A stretch of DNA of 64,000 bases from Saprospiraceae bacterium (GCA_016714445.1 JADJNF010000001.1:434001-498000); one strand, 5' to 3'; positions 1 to 10,875 are shown, counted from the stretch's first letter. The notes: generated by a model from the letters alone, not told the origin. Translations and numbers: made by a program.

Positions 1-332
1 CGCATGATTCGCACAATATCATAGCAGTGGGAGATGATGATGTACTTCTGAGCCGCGCAATTAATATTCTGGTACATTCCAAAGGTGGTCTTTCTGCTGT
101 AACAGCAACAGAAGAAAAACATATTCCTTTGCCTATAGCTGGTCTGATGAGTGATCAATCAGTAGATATAGTCGGAAATATGTATAGTGATATTTCTTCT
201 TTTGTCAAATCTAATGGATGCAAGCTTCACGCTCCGTTTATGACCTTATCATTTATGGCGTTGCTTGTCATTCCAAAAATTAAAATAAGCGATAAAGGAA
301 TGTTTGATGCTGAAACTTTCAGATTTTATTAA
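1..332 (+). CDS. ade: Adenine deaminase, C-terminal end (partial)
   Basis: This is the last ~110 residues of an adenine deaminase, which hydrolyses adenine to hypoxanthine in purine salvage. The reading frame is open from base 3 to the stop at 330-332 and enters from outside the window. The residues HDSHNIIAVG, then LPLPIAGL-type residues (IPLPIAGLMSD) and PFMTLSFMALLVIPKIKISDKG, match the conserved C-terminal block of the family. The N-terminal metal-binding amidohydrolase domain lies upstream and is not visible. No frameshift is seen in this part. Confidence is high because the conserved C-terminal signature is long and in order. Confidence 0.9.
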   Translation, partial: HDSHNIIAVGDDDVLLSRAINILVHSKGGLSAVTATEEKHIPLPIAGLMSDQSVDIVGNMYSDISSFVKSNGCKLHAPFMTLSFMALLVIPKIKISDKGMFDAETFRFY

Positions 333-469
333 TTTCATTAAACAGATATGAGTGCTCAGCTTTTTTACCAAAAAGGTGCTTCAGGTGGCTTGATTAAGAT
401 AATATATCAAACTTTAGCTGAATAAATATGTTTGTGAAAGCATAATTTGTATGACAATTAAGTAAAAAG

Positions 470-2329
470 ATGAAGATACCTATAGATCTGAAGAAAGGAG
501 ATGTAACGGAAAACGTGCCAAAAGAAGTGATCGTGGGGATTGACCTGGGTACGACAAATAGCCTTATAGCTTATATAGAAAATGATGTACCTGTAACAGT
601 GAAGTCCATTGAAGGAAAAAACAAACTTACGCCTTCTATATTGCATTTTACGGAAAGTGGAGATATAATAGTCGGAAATAAAGCAAAGGACTTTATGATA
701 TCACACCCTGAAAGAACCATTTTTTCGGTAAAAAGATTAATGGGAAAGTCATATGCCGATGTAAGTCAGCTAAATACCAGTATAGGTTATGAAATAATAG
801 ATGAAGAAAATGCAACATTGGTTAAAATTAAAATCGGCAATAAATTTTATACTCCTGTGGAGTTGTCATCCGAAATACTTAAATCATTAAAGAAAGATGC
901 TGAAAAACATTTAAATACTATAATATCGAAAGCAGTGATCACTGTACCTGCCTACTTTAATGATGCTCAAAGACAAGCAACCAGAGACGCAGGGAAACTT
1001 GCCGGCCTTGATGTGCTCAGGATAGTAAATGAACCAACAGCTGCCAGTCTTGCTTATGGCATTGGATTGGATAGGACACTTCAATCCAATGTTGCAGTAT
1101 ATGATCTTGGTGGAGGCACATTTGACATTTCAATCTTACATATTGAAGATGGGATATTTGAAGTTCTTTCTACCCACGGTGACACTTTCCTTGGTGGTGA
1201 TGATTTTGACAGAGCAATCATTAACTATTGGGCAGAAAAACTGAACATTTCAGTTGACAGATTAAAGAAAGAAACTAATCTAAATCAGGAATTGAGGCTG
1301 AAAGCAGAAGAAGCAAAAAAGGTATTGAGCTCAAAAAGTGAATTCACAAGTGAAATCTCAGGAAAAACGGTATCACTGACCAAAGATAAATTTGAAGATC
1401 TTATATCACCATTCGTAGAAAAAACACTTAAAAGTTGCGCACAGGCACTGCATGACTCAGGACTAAAAGGGTCAGAAATTGACAAAATAATATTGGTGGG
1501 AGGATCTACCAGAATACCGCTTATCAAACAAAAGCTGGAGACCTTTTTTGGCTTAGTGCCGGATGATAGTCTTGATCCTGACGAAGTGGTAGCCCTGGGA
1601 GCAGCTATCCAGGCAGATATACTTGCCGGTAACAGAAAGGACATTTTATTGCTGGACGTCACTCCCCTGTCTTTAGGGATAGAGACGGTTGGAGGACTGA
1701 TGGACACCATCATACCCCGCAACTCCAAAGTACCACAACGCGCGGGCAGGCAATATACTACATCCGTAGACGGTCAGAAAAATTTACGTATTACTGTGTT
1801 TCAGGGTGAGCGTGATCTGGTCGAACATAACAGAAAACTGGGAGAATTTATATTGAAAGATATTCCACCCATGGCTGCCGGATTTCCCAAGATTGAAGTA
1901 CATTTTATTCTGGATGCAGACGGTATACTAACGGTAAAAGCAAAGGAACTTCGATCAGAAAAAGAAACCTCAGTGGAAATAAAATCAACTTATGGTATCT
2001 CGGAAGAAGAAATGGCCTTAATGCTGATTGAGTCTATCAAAAATGCTGAGGTCGATATGAAAAAACGCGCTTTGCTGGAAGCTGTAAATGAAGCGAATAA
2101 TGTCATTCTGGCCGCTGAAAAATTTCTCACACAAAACCAAGAGATTCTAAGCAAAACAGAATATGATCAAGTAGTTTTGTTAAACAATGCATTAAAATCG
2201 TCCGTCCAGTCAGGAAATAAAGATGAAATAGAGATGGCCATGAAAGTCTTAAATGATTATTCTTCACCCTTGGCACATCGGGCCCTTGATGTCAATATCC
2301 AAAAAGCGCTGAAAGGTGTAAAAATGTAA
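470..2329 (+). CDS. hscA: Hsp70-family chaperone, HscA-like
   Basis: An intact 619-residue Hsp70. The nucleotide-binding domain opens with [10 protein letters not shown] (about residues 23-32), has the phosphate-2 motif [14 protein letters not shown] near residue 210 and [11 protein letters not shown] near 340. The substrate-binding domain follows from about 390. Length (E. coli HscA is 616), the N-terminal extension before the ATPase core and the [13 protein letters not shown] segment point to the HscA branch rather than DnaK. HscA works with HscB and the IscU scaffold in Fe-S cluster maturation in the cytoplasm. No isc genes lie beside it here, so the assignment rests on sequence type, not context. 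The ATG at 470 gives the usual short leader. Confidence 0.85.
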   Translation: MKIPIDLKKGDVTENVPKEVIVGIDLGTTNSLIAYIENDVPVTVKSIEGKNKLTPSILHFTESGDIIVGNKAKDFMISHPERTIFSVKRLMGKSYADVSQLNTSIGYEIIDEENATLVKIKIGNKFYTPVELSSEILKSLKKDAEKHLNTIISKAVITVPAYFNDAQRQATRDAGKLAGLDVLRIVNEPTAASLAYGIGLDRTLQSNVAVYDLGGGTFDISILHIEDGIFEVLSTHGDTFLGGDDFDRAIINYWAEKLNISVDRLKKETNLNQELRLKAEEAKKVLSSKSEFTSEISGKTVSLTKDKFEDLISPFVEKTLKSCAQALHDSGLKGSEIDKIILVGGSTRIPLIKQKLETFFGLVPDDSLDPDEVVALGAAIQADILAGNRKDILLLDVTPLSLGIETVGGLMDTIIPRNSKVPQRAGRQYTTSVDGQKNLRITVFQGERDLVEHNRKLGEFILKDIPPMAAGFPKIEVHFILDADGILTVKAKELRSEKETSVEIKSTYGISEEEMALMLIESIKNAEVDMKKRALLEAVNEANNVILAAEKFLTQNQEILSKTEYDQVVLLNNALKSSVQSGNKDEIEMAMKVLNDYSSPLAHRALDVNIQKALKGVKM

Positions 2330-2353
2330 ATCTAACATTTCCACGCCCTGATA

Positions 2354-2384
2354 TTTGGTTATTGATATCAAAAGTTTAATTTTG
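2354..2384 (+). promoter_or_regulatory. Bacteroidota-type promoter upstream of the membrane protein gene
   Basis: A TTTG at 2354-2357 and TAATTTTG at 2377-2384 are separated by 19 bases. This matches the Bacteroidota sigma-ABfr consensus (-33 TTTG, -7 TAnnTTTG). The start codon of the next gene lies 17 bases downstream. It suggests transcription independent of hscA. Confidence 0.6.
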
Positions 2385-2400
2385 TATCAAAATATTCCGG

Positions 2401-3131
2401 ATGCTTGACATTTTTCTATTGGACAACAGTAATTTTAGAAATTATGGATGGGAGCATGGTGTGTGCTTTATCGGTTGCATAGCTTTTATAATATATATAT
2501 TGTATACCGGCAAAAAAAACTGGAATACGGACCAACAAAAATATACATCACCATCATTTGTGCTTTTGGTGCTTTCACGCAATTATTTAAAGTTGTGTAT
2601 AAATATAATGCAGGTATTTTTGACCAAACCAATGATTTTCCCCTTCACCTGTGTAATATTATGACTTTGGTGATGCCATTTATACTATGGTATCGATGGA
2701 GATTACTTTGGGGCGTCACTTTTTTTTGGATCATTGCCGGTTGTGCTCAATCCATCTTCACTCCTACCCTCACTGAATCATTGCCTCATTACGAAGCTGT
2801 CAGATATTGGGTTGTACACGCTGTGATCATATTAGGTGCACTGTACGGTATTTTTGTTTATGGGTACAAACCAACCATTAAAGACGCAATATTTTCAGCC
2901 ATCGGTATGAATATCCTTGCGGCATTTCTCTATCCTATCAATGTGGCGCTAGGATCAAATTATATGTATCTCAATGGCAAACCAGCAGGCAAAACTTTCT
3001 ATGATTTATTAGGTCCATGGCCTGATTATATACTTGTACTGGAGTTTGTAATAATAATATTTTTTTCCTTGCTTCTTGTCCCGTTTTACTGGCATAGGAT
3101 AAAACCTGCTTTCGTATTCCGAAAAAATTAA
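2401..3131 (+). CDS. TIGR02206-like integral membrane protein (one frameshift)
   Basis: A multi-pass membrane protein of about 240 residues resembling the TIGR02206/YwaF family, whose function is not established. The first ~40 residues (NYGWEHGVCFIGCIAFII) read in one frame and the remainder (from KIYITIICAFG) in another. The shift lies in the A-run around 2513-2530. The conserved DFPLHLCNIMTLVMP segment, LGPWPDYIL near the C-terminus and about six hydrophobic helices support the family. A promoter precedes it, and 70 bases separate it from hscA. I treat the shift as a probable sequence error because both parts are well conserved. Confidence 0.7.
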
Positions 3132-3211
3132 CCACTGAATGTTGATTATATTCAAGATCATATTTATCTTTTAACTTTTTTAAATCATATTTCCTTTTTC
3201 TAACTAATAAC

Positions 3212-3219
3212 TACCTTTG
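3212..3219 (+). promoter_or_regulatory. -7 element (TACCTTTG)
   Basis: TACCTTTG fits the Bacteroidota TAnnTTTG -7 box and lies 26 bases before the start of the TPR membrane protein. No convincing -33 TTTG is visible. The same octamer precedes terC and der in this window. Confidence 0.5.
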
Positions 3220-3245
3220 CACTAATATAATACATATATAAAATT

Positions 3246-5210
3246 ATGTCAAAGAGAAAAAACCCTTCAGGAAATAATACATTAGAGAAAAAAGTAAACC
3301 TAAGAGAAGTAAAAGGATCAAATAAAGCAACTCCTTGGTGGCCGGTAGTAGCAGCTGTTCTGATCACATTTTTATGTTTTACATCAGCTTTAAATAATAA
3401 ATTTGTCAATTGGGACGATGATCGAAACTTCTATGAAAATCCACTCGTCCAACATATTGACGAAAAGAATTTTGGGGAGAATACAAAAACTATTTTTAGC
3501 ACGGGCGTTATTGGCAACTACAATCCGTTGCCCATTTGGACATTTGCTATAGAAAAAAGAATGTTTGGTTTTGACAAACCTTATTACTGGCATCTCAATA
3601 ACGTACTTTTGCATCTCATATGTGTATTTTTAGCATATCGAATCGCATTATTTTTAGGTATCGGTTGGCGAGGAGCTTTACTGACGGCATTGCTTTTGGT
3701 ATTCATCCTATGCGTGTAGAATCTGTGGCTTGGGTTACTGAAAGAAAAGATGTGTTATTCGGAGCTTTCTATCTTGGCGCCCTTTTACAATATATCAAAT
3801 ACAAACACGATCAAAAGAGTTCAAGATGGATTTGGATGACGTTACTCTTTACATTGTCCCTCTTCTCAAAAATACAAGCTGTATCACTACCCTTAAGTAT
3901 GATGGCGGTAGATTATTTTATGGACAAAAAATGGGATATAAAATCAATTCTTAATAAAATTCCATTTCTATTGCTTTCTCTGGCTTTTGGATTATATGGC
4001 ATTCATACCTTAAAAGAATTTGGTTCACTCGCTACCGTAGAGGATACTACAAATTTTAATTTTATTCAACGTCTTTTTGTAGGTGCATTCAGTTTTACCT
4101 TATATCTGATCAAACTTATTCTTCCATTCCGAATGTCGCCCCTTTACCCTTATCCAAATAGTTTTCCATGGTACTTTTATCCATCCATGTTGATCGCACC
4201 GGCAATTCTATACACGCTTTACATCACCTATAAAAAGGAATACAAAGCGATCTTCTTTGGCCTCGCTTTTTTTATAGTGAATATAGTCTTCTTACTTCAG
4301 ATATTAGGGGCAGGACAAGGATATCTTGCAGATAGATTTACGTATATCGCTTATCTTGGATTGTTTTTTATGGCAGGATTCTATATTGATAGGTATCTAT
4401 CCGAAAATTCAGCCAAATCAAATATGGTTTATGGTGTAGCTGGTGTTTATTTATTCGTTTTTGCATGTATGACATTTCAACAAAACAAAATATGGGAAAA
4501 TAGTGCAACTTTATGGACCCATGTACTTAAGTATTACAAACAAACCACTTTGCCCTATGGCAACAGAGCAAATTATTACCGGGACAACAAGATGTACAAA
4601 GAAGCGCTCGCGGATTACAATGCTACGATAAGCATGAAAGATGCACAACCACAAGCGTATAACAGCAGAGCTAGATTATATTTTGATATCGCAAAAAATC
4701 AGGACACGCTTATTACTTGCACTCAATGATTATAACAAAGCCATTCAATACGATCCGAAAGACGGTGAATTCAGGGTAAATCGTGGAGCAACATATGCCA
4801 GACTTGGTGATATAGAAAAAGCCATTGAGGATTTTAATGAAGGTTTAAAATTAAAACCTGATCACGCTGTCGGATACCTGAACAGATCTATTATGTATCA
4901 AAATACCGGTAGAATTGATCTGGCATTGCAGGATATAGAACAATACCTGAAATTGAACCCATATAATGCAGATTTATGGTATGAAAAAGGACGAGCGCTA
5001 AGATTGCTTGGAAAATCACAGGAAGCCATAGGAGCATACACGGAAGCATTAAAATATAAAAACAATAACACAGGTTTGTTTTATTATGAAAGATCGCGGA
5101 CTTATACTGAACTCAATAAAATGAATGAAGCAAAAGCAGATCTTCAGCAAGCCATCAGTTTTGGATTTGATAAAATTGAACCTGCATACAGACAACAATT
5201 CGGGATTTAA
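3246..5210 (+). CDS. TMTC-like membrane protein with TPR repeats (two frameshifts)
   Basis: One gene of about 650 residues in three frames. The N-terminal part has a TM helix followed by FVNWDDDRNFYENPLV, a motif of GT-C-type O-mannosyltransferase-like (TMTC) proteins. GIHPMRVESVAWVTERKDVL and about nine further hydrophobic segments follow. From about residue 430 there are TPR repeats (NKAIQYDPKDGEFRVNRGA, EGLKLKPDHAVGYLNRS). Shifts lie near 3690 and near 4700, and both breaks join conserved sequence. The bacterial members are of unproven activity; glycosyl transfer to exported proteins is an inference from the eukaryotic homologues. The stop is 12 bases before the hemolysin III start, so the two may be co-transcribed. 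Confidence 0.75.
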
Positions 5211-5222
5211 TTTTTACTTAAA

Positions 5223-5850
5223 GTGAATATCAAAGCTTTATATAATAATCTTCCTACAGACGAGAAAGCAAATGTAATTACTCACGGATTCGGTTTAATC
5301 CTTGCATTAATATTTACTCCACTATTGCTGCTATCGGAATCTTGGTCCATCCGGTTCTTTGGTTTGGTTGTGTTTGCATTCGGAATGATTTCTATGTTTT
5401 TTAGTTCGACATTTTATCATCTTGCCAATAAAGAAATTCGAAAAACAGGTGGAGGATTGCAGATCATATTTCAATATTTATCCTGATCGGTTGCACCTAC
5501 ACCCCTTTCATACTTTTTTATTACCATACTGAACCTGGTATAAAATTTCTTACCCTTCACTGGAGCATTATTATTTTCGGTATTCTCTTTAAGCTGATTT
5601 TTAAGACTAAATACGAAATAGTTTCACTCGGGCTCTACCTAATTCTGGGTTGGATGGTAGTTTTTATTTTCAATGAAATTAGCAATGGCATGAGTTTTCC
5701 TGTGTTTTTCTGGTTGATTGCCGGTGGATTGAGTTACACCATTGGAGTATATTTTTATGTGCGTACCCGAATACAGTGGCATCATGCCATATGGCATATT
5801 TTGTGATGTTGGGTTGTGCAGGTCATTATATAGCTTTGTTTTTATCGTAA
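5223..5850 (+). CDS. Hemolysin III / PAQR-family membrane protein (two frameshifts)
   Basis: About 208 residues of a seven-helix protein. The start is GTG at 5223, giving NIKALYNNLPTDEKANVITHGFGLILAL, the usual HlyIII opening (E-x(2)-N-x(2)-THG). The conserved SSTFYH motif follows at about residue 64, then DHISIFILIGCTYTPF after a shift near 5450, and HHAIWHI near the end before a second shift near 5804. The metal-binding Ser/Asp/His set of PAQR proteins is therefore present (S-x(3)-H, D-H, H-x(3)-H). The biochemical role of bacterial members is unclear and the haemolysin name is historical. It follows the TPR gene closely. Confidence 0.75.
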
Positions 5851-5865
5851 GTTTATAAATAGATT

Positions 5866-5873
5866 TACCTTTG
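5866..5873 (+). promoter_or_regulatory. -7 element (TACCTTTG) of terC
   Basis: TACCTTTG lies 31 bases before the TerC ATG and matches the TAnnTTTG consensus. It overlaps no coding sequence, so terC likely has its own promoter. Confidence 0.5.
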
Positions 5874-5904
5874 CGGAAATTTTAATATTCAAATCCAATA
5901 CAAT

Positions 5905-6762
5905 ATGTTATTTAATTTGATTTCCATGCCGGATTTTGCCAGTACAACTGTGTGGTTAAGCCTTTTGACGCTGACGTTTCTAGAGATTGTACTCGGTGTA
6001 GATAATATCATTTTATCTCTATAACATCCAGTAAATTACCTGCAGGGGAACAAAAAGAGCGACAAATATCGGACTACTTTTGGCTATGGTACTCAGGATT
6101 GTTCTCTTATTAGGCATTTCTGTCCTTATTGCTATGAAAGAACCATGGATTGAATTTGATTATACCTATCTTTCGGCTGGATTTTCGGGACAAAGTCTTA
6201 TTCTTATTGCTGGTGGATTGTTTTTATTGTATAAAAGTGTAAGTGAAATACATCATAAACTGGAAGGCGAAGAACATAATGTATCAAATGGCAGGGGTAA
6301 AAAAATGACTTTCTCTTCCGCTATAGTACAAATTACAGTGATCAATATTGTCTTTTCTTTTGACTCAATATTAACTGCAGTAGGTATGACCAATGGTCTT
6401 GCAGGAGCATTGATTATTATGATCATTGCTGTAGTCATATCAGTTCTGATCATGATGGTATTTGCAGTTCCTGTTGGAAGATTTGTAAATGAACATCCCA
6501 CTATTCAGATGCTGGGTCTTGCTTTTCTGATTCTTATAGGCTTTATGCTGATTATAGAAGGCGGACATCTCGCTCATCTGAGTATCATGGAGAGTGAAAT
6601 TGGTGCTGTCCCTAAAGGATATCTATATTTTGCCATAGCCTTCTCTCTTCTGGTTGAATTTTTAAACATGAAACTTCGTAAAAAGCAGTCAAACCAGTGG
6701 AATTGCACTCCTATGCGGAGGAAGCTAAAGAAAGAGGATTGTTGGAAGAAGAAAAAAATTAA
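5905..6762 (+). CDS. TerC-family integral membrane protein (three frameshifts)
   Basis: About 285 residues with roughly seven membrane helices. LEIVLGVDNIIF near residue 28 and NIVFSFDSILTAVGMTNGL near 150 are the two acidic motifs that define TerC/Alx proteins, linked in the family to manganese efflux and metal loading of exported enzymes. The reading frame shifts near 6017, near 6053 and near 6690. The last shift restores the acidic tail AEEAKERGLLEEEKN and a stop at 6762, five bases before the ApbE start. Without that last shift the reading frame would run artificially into apbE. Confidence 0.8.
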
Positions 6763-6766
6763 GCCC

Positions 6767-7528
6767 ATGCTGAATTATAAAAATCTGTTCTTATTTTGGC
6801 TAATTATGATAATTATATCATCCTGTAGTGAAACTGAAACACCTTACTATAAGATATCCGGTCCAACCATGGGCACTACTTATCATATAACCTTACAAAC
6901 AAACGACCCTGAAACTATGCAGAAGTCGGTTGATTCAATCCTTGCTGATTTTAATCTTTCCATGTCTTCCTACATTGATACAAGTACCCTAAGTTATTTT
7001 AATGCAGCAGATAGTTTTTATTGTTTTGATCCGGCAACAGATCCGTATTTTGAACCGATATTCAAAAAATCCAAGGAAGTATTTGAAAAAACGGGAGGTG
7101 CATTTAATCCATCTATCGCTCCACTCGTAAATTATTACGGATTCGGATATAAAGAAAAGAAAAAACTAAAAGAAATGGATACTCTGGTGATCAGAGATTT
7201 ACTAAAACTATTAGTATTTGATACACTTTCTTTAAAAACGGATTCTACGGGTAAAATTTGTATATCAAAACCAAATAAGGATGTCAAACTGGATTTTAAT
7301 TCTATTTCTCCCGGATATGCGGTCGATGTACTGGGCGCTTTATTTGAAAAAAAAGGGATTAGAAACTATATGATAGAAGTAGGTGGTGAGATCATGGCAT
7401 CCGGTGTCAATGATCAAAAAAAGGAATGGGTAATTGGTATCAATAAACCTTCTGAAAAAGCAAAAGAAACTGAAATAGAACTGCCAATTATCTTCACAAC
7501 GAACAAAATTAATGATAATGATAAATGA
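6767..7528 (+). CDS. ApbE-like FAD:protein FMN transferase, lipoprotein, C-terminally truncated
   Basis: The ATG at 6767 gives a lipoprotein signal peptide with lipobox IISSC, then GPTMGTTYHITLQ, the opening motif of ApbE. ApbE attaches FMN to threonine of periplasmic flavoproteins such as RnfG/NqrC, using FAD and Mg. Conserved AFNPSIAPLVNYYGFG, LDFNSISPGYAVDVLG and YMIEVGGEI follow. The family usually has about 330 residues. This one stops after about 253, just where the SGNYRN and TIDP-x-TG region should begin, so the C-terminal catalytic lobe is missing. It runs ten bases into the next gene. A deletion, real or from assembly, at about 7485-7515 explains this best. Confidence 0.75.
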   Translation: MLNYKNLFLFWLIMIIISSCSETETPYYKISGPTMGTTYHITLQTNDPETMQKSVDSILADFNLSMSSYIDTSTLSYFNAADSFYCFDPATDPYFEPIFKKSKEVFEKTGGAFNPSIAPLVNYYGFGYKEKKKLKEMDTLVIRDLLKLLVFDTLSLKTDSTGKICISKPNKDVKLDFNSISPGYAVDVLGALFEKKGIRNYMIEVGGEIMASGVNDQKKEWVIGINKPSEKAKETEIELPIIFTTNKINDNDK

Positions 7529-8388
7529 CCTGAAATTAAACCTTGAAAAAGACATAATTTTTTTGATATAGAATCTACCGGTTTGAATGTGTTGCGGGAC
7601 AGAATACTACAGATTGCACTGATAAAATATTCAAAAAATTCGCCCGAACCGCAGGAATTGTTTATGATGATCAATCCAGGTATTCCTATTTCTGAAGAAG
7701 CATTTGCAGTACACGGTATCAGCAATGAAATGATCAGAAATAAGCCCACATTTTCACAGGTGGGAAATGAAATATATGATTTTATTGGAAATGCTGACCT
7801 TGCAGGTTATAATTCTGATCGTTTTGATATTCCTATGTTAATGGAAGAATTCCATCGCATTGGACTTGAGCTTGATCTTTCTAAACGCAGACTGATAGAT
7901 GTTCAGAAGATATTTTATAAAATGGAACCAAGGACGCTCAAAGCTGCGTATAAGTTATATTGTGAAGGGGATCTGACAGATGCACATGACGCATTGGCGG
8001 ATGCCAGAGCTACCGTGGAAGTATTTAAAGGACAGCTCAGAAGATATGAAAATGTGGATTATGTAGATGGTGATGGCTTTACCAAACCAGCTCCGATTAA
8101 AAATGATATTGCAGCAATAGCGTCTTTCATTTCTGATGATTCTATGCTCGATGTGACCCAAAGACTGAAGTATAATGCAAAAGGAGAAGTCATATTCAAT
8201 TTTGGAAAATACACAGGGCACGTTGTAGCTCAGGTGTTTAGAAATGAGCCTAATTATTATCATTGGATCATGGAAAAAGATTTTCTGCACAAGTAAAACA
8301 GATCGTCAAAAAAATATATGAAGAAATGAAAAATCATAGGTATGAATCCAGTTATTTTTTCTGTTTATACTATTATGATAATCTTTAG
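7518..8388 (+). CDS. DNA polymerase III epsilon-like 3'-5' exonuclease (frameshifts at both ends)
   Basis: A DEDDh exonuclease of about 280 residues. ATG at 7518 reads MINDLKLNLEKDIIF and, after a one-base gain in the T-run at 7557-7563, FDIESTGLN, the ExoI motif D-x-E. ExoII is YNSDRFDIPML and ExoIII is HDALADARAT, which supplies the catalytic His and Asp. A C-terminal NFGKYTGHVV block is common in Bacteroidota members. After about 8284 the frame changes again to SAQVKQIVKKIYEEM. The exact stop is uncertain and may fall before the next gene at 8342. Likely role: proofreading or repair nuclease outside the main replicase. Confidence 0.75.
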
Positions 8389-9141
8389 TCTAAGTAGTTG
8401 CTATACCAGGAATGAAGCCTGCCTGGACACCATAGCCACAAATTATGATGTAACCGCAGATGATGATTGTGATGCGTGCTGCATATATCCAACAATGTCA
8501 CTCAATGTAAGTCATATGGCAGGAGACAGTGTTTTCAGCCCCCAAAAGATGTATACAAATGATCTTGGACAAAATTATCAATTACTGGATGTCCGTTTTT
8601 ATTTATCTGCTTTTGACCTTTACCAAAGTGACAGAGGTGCACAAAAAAACACAAATCATTGCTTCCATATAACTCCGAAAAAACGGTTATCATACCTGAT
8701 GATGACGAAGATCTGCAGAATTGCAGATAATACGATAAATATCGGTTCAGTAAAAACGTATGGTAGAATGGATAGCTCGTTTTTAACATAGGTTTGAATG
8801 ATAAGATCACCAATAATGAATTTGTAGATTTACCGACCTCGCATGTTTTACTGAACAACAACAAATTGAAAGATGAAAACAACAATCTTGCATTTGCAAG
8901 CGTAAGATATGTCAAATTTAAACCACAAAAAGATACTTTAAATATCTACTTTAGGGATCTGGATGTACATTCTAAGATTAAAATCGATAGTATAATCACT
9001 ACTTCCAAAGGAGATCATGTCCGTTATACAATTAAGACTGACTATTTGAAGTTATTTAATAATGTGAATCTTGATTCAAGTCTTGCTGTGATAGAAAAAC
9101 AAGTCAGCAGAAACTTTGAAAGGATAATCGTTGTTAAATAA
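8342..9141 (+). CDS. MbnP-like lipoprotein (several frameshifts)
   Basis: The protein starts with a lipoprotein signal (FSLSSC) and a Cys-rich stretch, ATNYDVTADDDCDACC, of the kind common in Saprospiraceae surface proteins. MSLNVSHMAGDSVF and LDVRFYLSAFDL match the opening of MbnP-family proteins. After at least three shifts (about 8650, 8715, 8785) come GSVKTYGRM, FNIGLND and the C-terminal part ending at 9141. MbnP partners the di-haem protein MbnH, and the gene downstream is such a di-haem protein, which supports the call. In methanotrophs the pair accompanies methanobactin, but no methanobactin genes are seen here. Confidence 0.65.
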
Positions 9142-9157
9142 TATATAAAAGCATAAA

Positions 9158-10254
9158 ATGAAAATTGGTATATTTGCTATAATCATTGCTTCATTTTTAA
9201 TATTTGTTGTGTCGTGTGATGACGACGATGCCAAAAAGGAGATTTGACTGGGATTGTTTATAATCCAGAAAACTATCAGGTAAATCTGCCTTCCTCACTT
9301 TCCTGCATTAGAAGTTCCTGCTGATAATCCTCTGACCAAACAAGGTGTCCTTTTAGGCCGACATCTATTTTATGATCCCATTTTGTCTGCTGATAGTACG
9401 ATGTCATGTGCTTCCTGTCATCTTCCGGAGTTTTCCTTTACAGATGCCAACGCATTAAGTGTGGGCATAGACGGAATTCCCGGCAAAAGAAGTGCCATGA
9501 GCACTCATAAATATCGGATTTGTAAATCAAGCTTGTTTTGGGATGGAAGATCCAAAACCCTGGAAGAACAAGCACTCCTGCCGGTAGAAGATCCTGTTGA
9601 ATTGCATAATACCTGGACCCAGGTAACCGAAAACTTCGGATTCATCCTACCTATCCTAAAATGTTTAGAGAAGCATTCGGAATAAAAAACAAGTCAGAGA
9701 TAAGCAAAGAATTGGCTGCAAAAGCTATTGCTCAATTTGAAAGAATCATCATATCCAAAGATTCAAAGTTTGACCGCATTCAGCAGGGGCAGGCATTTTA
9801 CACTGATCTTGAGTTGACCGGTTTTGGACTTTATTTTGATGACGATCCTGATTTACCCGACACCGAATGCGGGCACTGTCACAACATTCCAATGGCCACC
9901 TCTGATGACTTTTAACAATAGACTGACAGAAACCAATTCTATGGATGGTTTTCCGGATATAGGCCGAGGTAAAGTCACGGGTTCGCGTGCAGATAATGGA
10001 AAATTCAGGGCTCCTACCCTACGCAATATAAAATACTCAGCCCCTTATATGCATGATGGAAGATTCAAAACACTGGATGATGTCATTAATCATTATAAAT
10101 CAGGCGGCAAAACTCACCAAATGCTGACCCGTTGCTTCACCCGTTGGCCATTGACCAATATTATATTAAAAGCGCTGAAAGCGTTTATTGAAACTTTCAA
10201 CGGCGCGTTGTTTATAAAAATCCTGACCTTCAGAATCCGTTTAAAATGAAGTGA
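9158..10254 (+). CDS. Di-haem cytochrome c peroxidase family (MbnH-like), several frameshifts
   Basis: The ATG at 9158 gives a lipoprotein-type signal (FVVSCDDDD). The mature part has FPALEVPADNPLTKQGVLLGRHLFYDP, the first haem site CASCH near 9408, FWDGRSKTLEEQALLPVEDPVE, the second haem site CGHCH near 9868, and the C-terminal FRAPTLRNIKYSAPYMHDGRF. All are typical of CcpA/MauG/MbnH proteins. The order of motifs is complete, but the gene changes frame at about 9245, 9290, 9640, 9913 and 10120. It sits 16 bases after the MbnP-like gene. Expected role: periplasmic haem oxidation of the partner protein or peroxide reduction; the substrate cannot be told from sequence. Confidence 0.75.
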
Positions 10255-10415
10255 AAATAGCATGTTAAGTTCGCGACCATCGGTGCAACTATTTGACAAT
10301 TAAAATTATTCTACATTAATTATTACAATTATGCTTTTATTTAAATAAAAGCCTTACCTTTACAGATCCATTATAAAATAAGGAAAATTAGTTTCCATCT
10401 TTATAGTGTCAGGAT

Positions 10416-10488
<73 letters not shown>

Positions 10489-10498
10489 CAAAATAGAA

Positions 10499-10530
10499 GG
10501 TAACTGATTGATTTTCAGTTGCCTTTTTTT
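10499..10530 (+). terminator. Rho-independent terminator of tRNA-fMet
   Basis: GGTAACTGA (10499-10507) pairs with TCAGTTGCC (10515-10523) around a seven-base loop, followed by a run of seven T. It lies ten bases after the tRNA. Confidence 0.85.
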
Positions 10531-10549
10531 ATTTTCTACAATCAATTAT

Positions 10550-10653
10550 CTAGTGAGAGTTGGCTCATTACTCCGCCTCAGGCGGATCATAGAGGTTCAG
10601 TCCTGTCCCCGCTACAAAATATAAGGTAACTGATTGATTTTCAGTTACCTTTT
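10550..10653 (+). pseudogene. Degenerate second tRNA-fMet copy with its terminator
   Basis: Bases 10599-10621 repeat 10473-10495 exactly (T-arm 3' half, acceptor 3' strand and trailer). The hairpin GGTAACTGA/TCAGTTACC at 10625-10649 repeats the terminator. Upstream, 10550-10598 keeps a D-arm-like GAGAGTTGGCTC and a CCGCC/GGCGG stem but no valid 5' acceptor strand or CAT loop. It reads as a decayed tandem tRNA duplicate or a tRNA-derived attachment-site copy. Confidence 0.6.
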
Positions 10654-10680
10654 ATGTCCCAAGCCTATCATCTCACCTAT

Positions 10681-10875
10681 ATGGAAACCGACATTTATAC
10701 TGTATACGTACTTTACTCTAAAAAATCTAATATTTTCTATACCGGGTTTACATCCAATCTTATCAAACGTTTTCACGATCACAACTCATTTAATTTAACC
10801 GGATTTACTGTAAAACACAGACCATGGGTTGTATTTTATACCGAAATAAACATTTATCCCGAGAAAAAGAGTTGA
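10681..10875 (+). CDS. GIY-YIG nuclease-family protein, truncated
   Basis: The ATG at 10681 gives ETDIYTVYVLYSKKSNIFYTGFTSNLIKRFHDHN. Here Y-x-V-Y and Y-T-G are the GIY-YIG core, with the catalytic Arg in IKRFHDHN. PWVVFYTEI follows. The frame then closes at 10875 where family members continue with an E-rich helix. The continuing frame after a one-base shift does not resemble the family, so the C-terminus is probably lost. Such 80-100-residue single-domain proteins are frequent in Bacteroidota and often wrongly named UvrC-like. There are no inverted repeats around this copy, unlike the one near 23.5 kb. Confidence 0.65.
   Translation: METDIYTVYVLYSKKSNIFYTGFTSNLIKRFHDHNSFNLTGFTVKHRPWVVFYTEINIYPEKKS

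Noticed and set aside
6080..7528. A TerC-ApbE fusion protein
   Set aside because: The continuous frame results from an indel near 6690; correcting it gives a normal TerC stop at 6762 and a lipoprotein start at 6767.
10681..10875. A second copy of the GIY-YIG element with inverted repeats
   Set aside because: No ACCCCGTTGGATTT-like ends flank this gene, and the protein is truncated.
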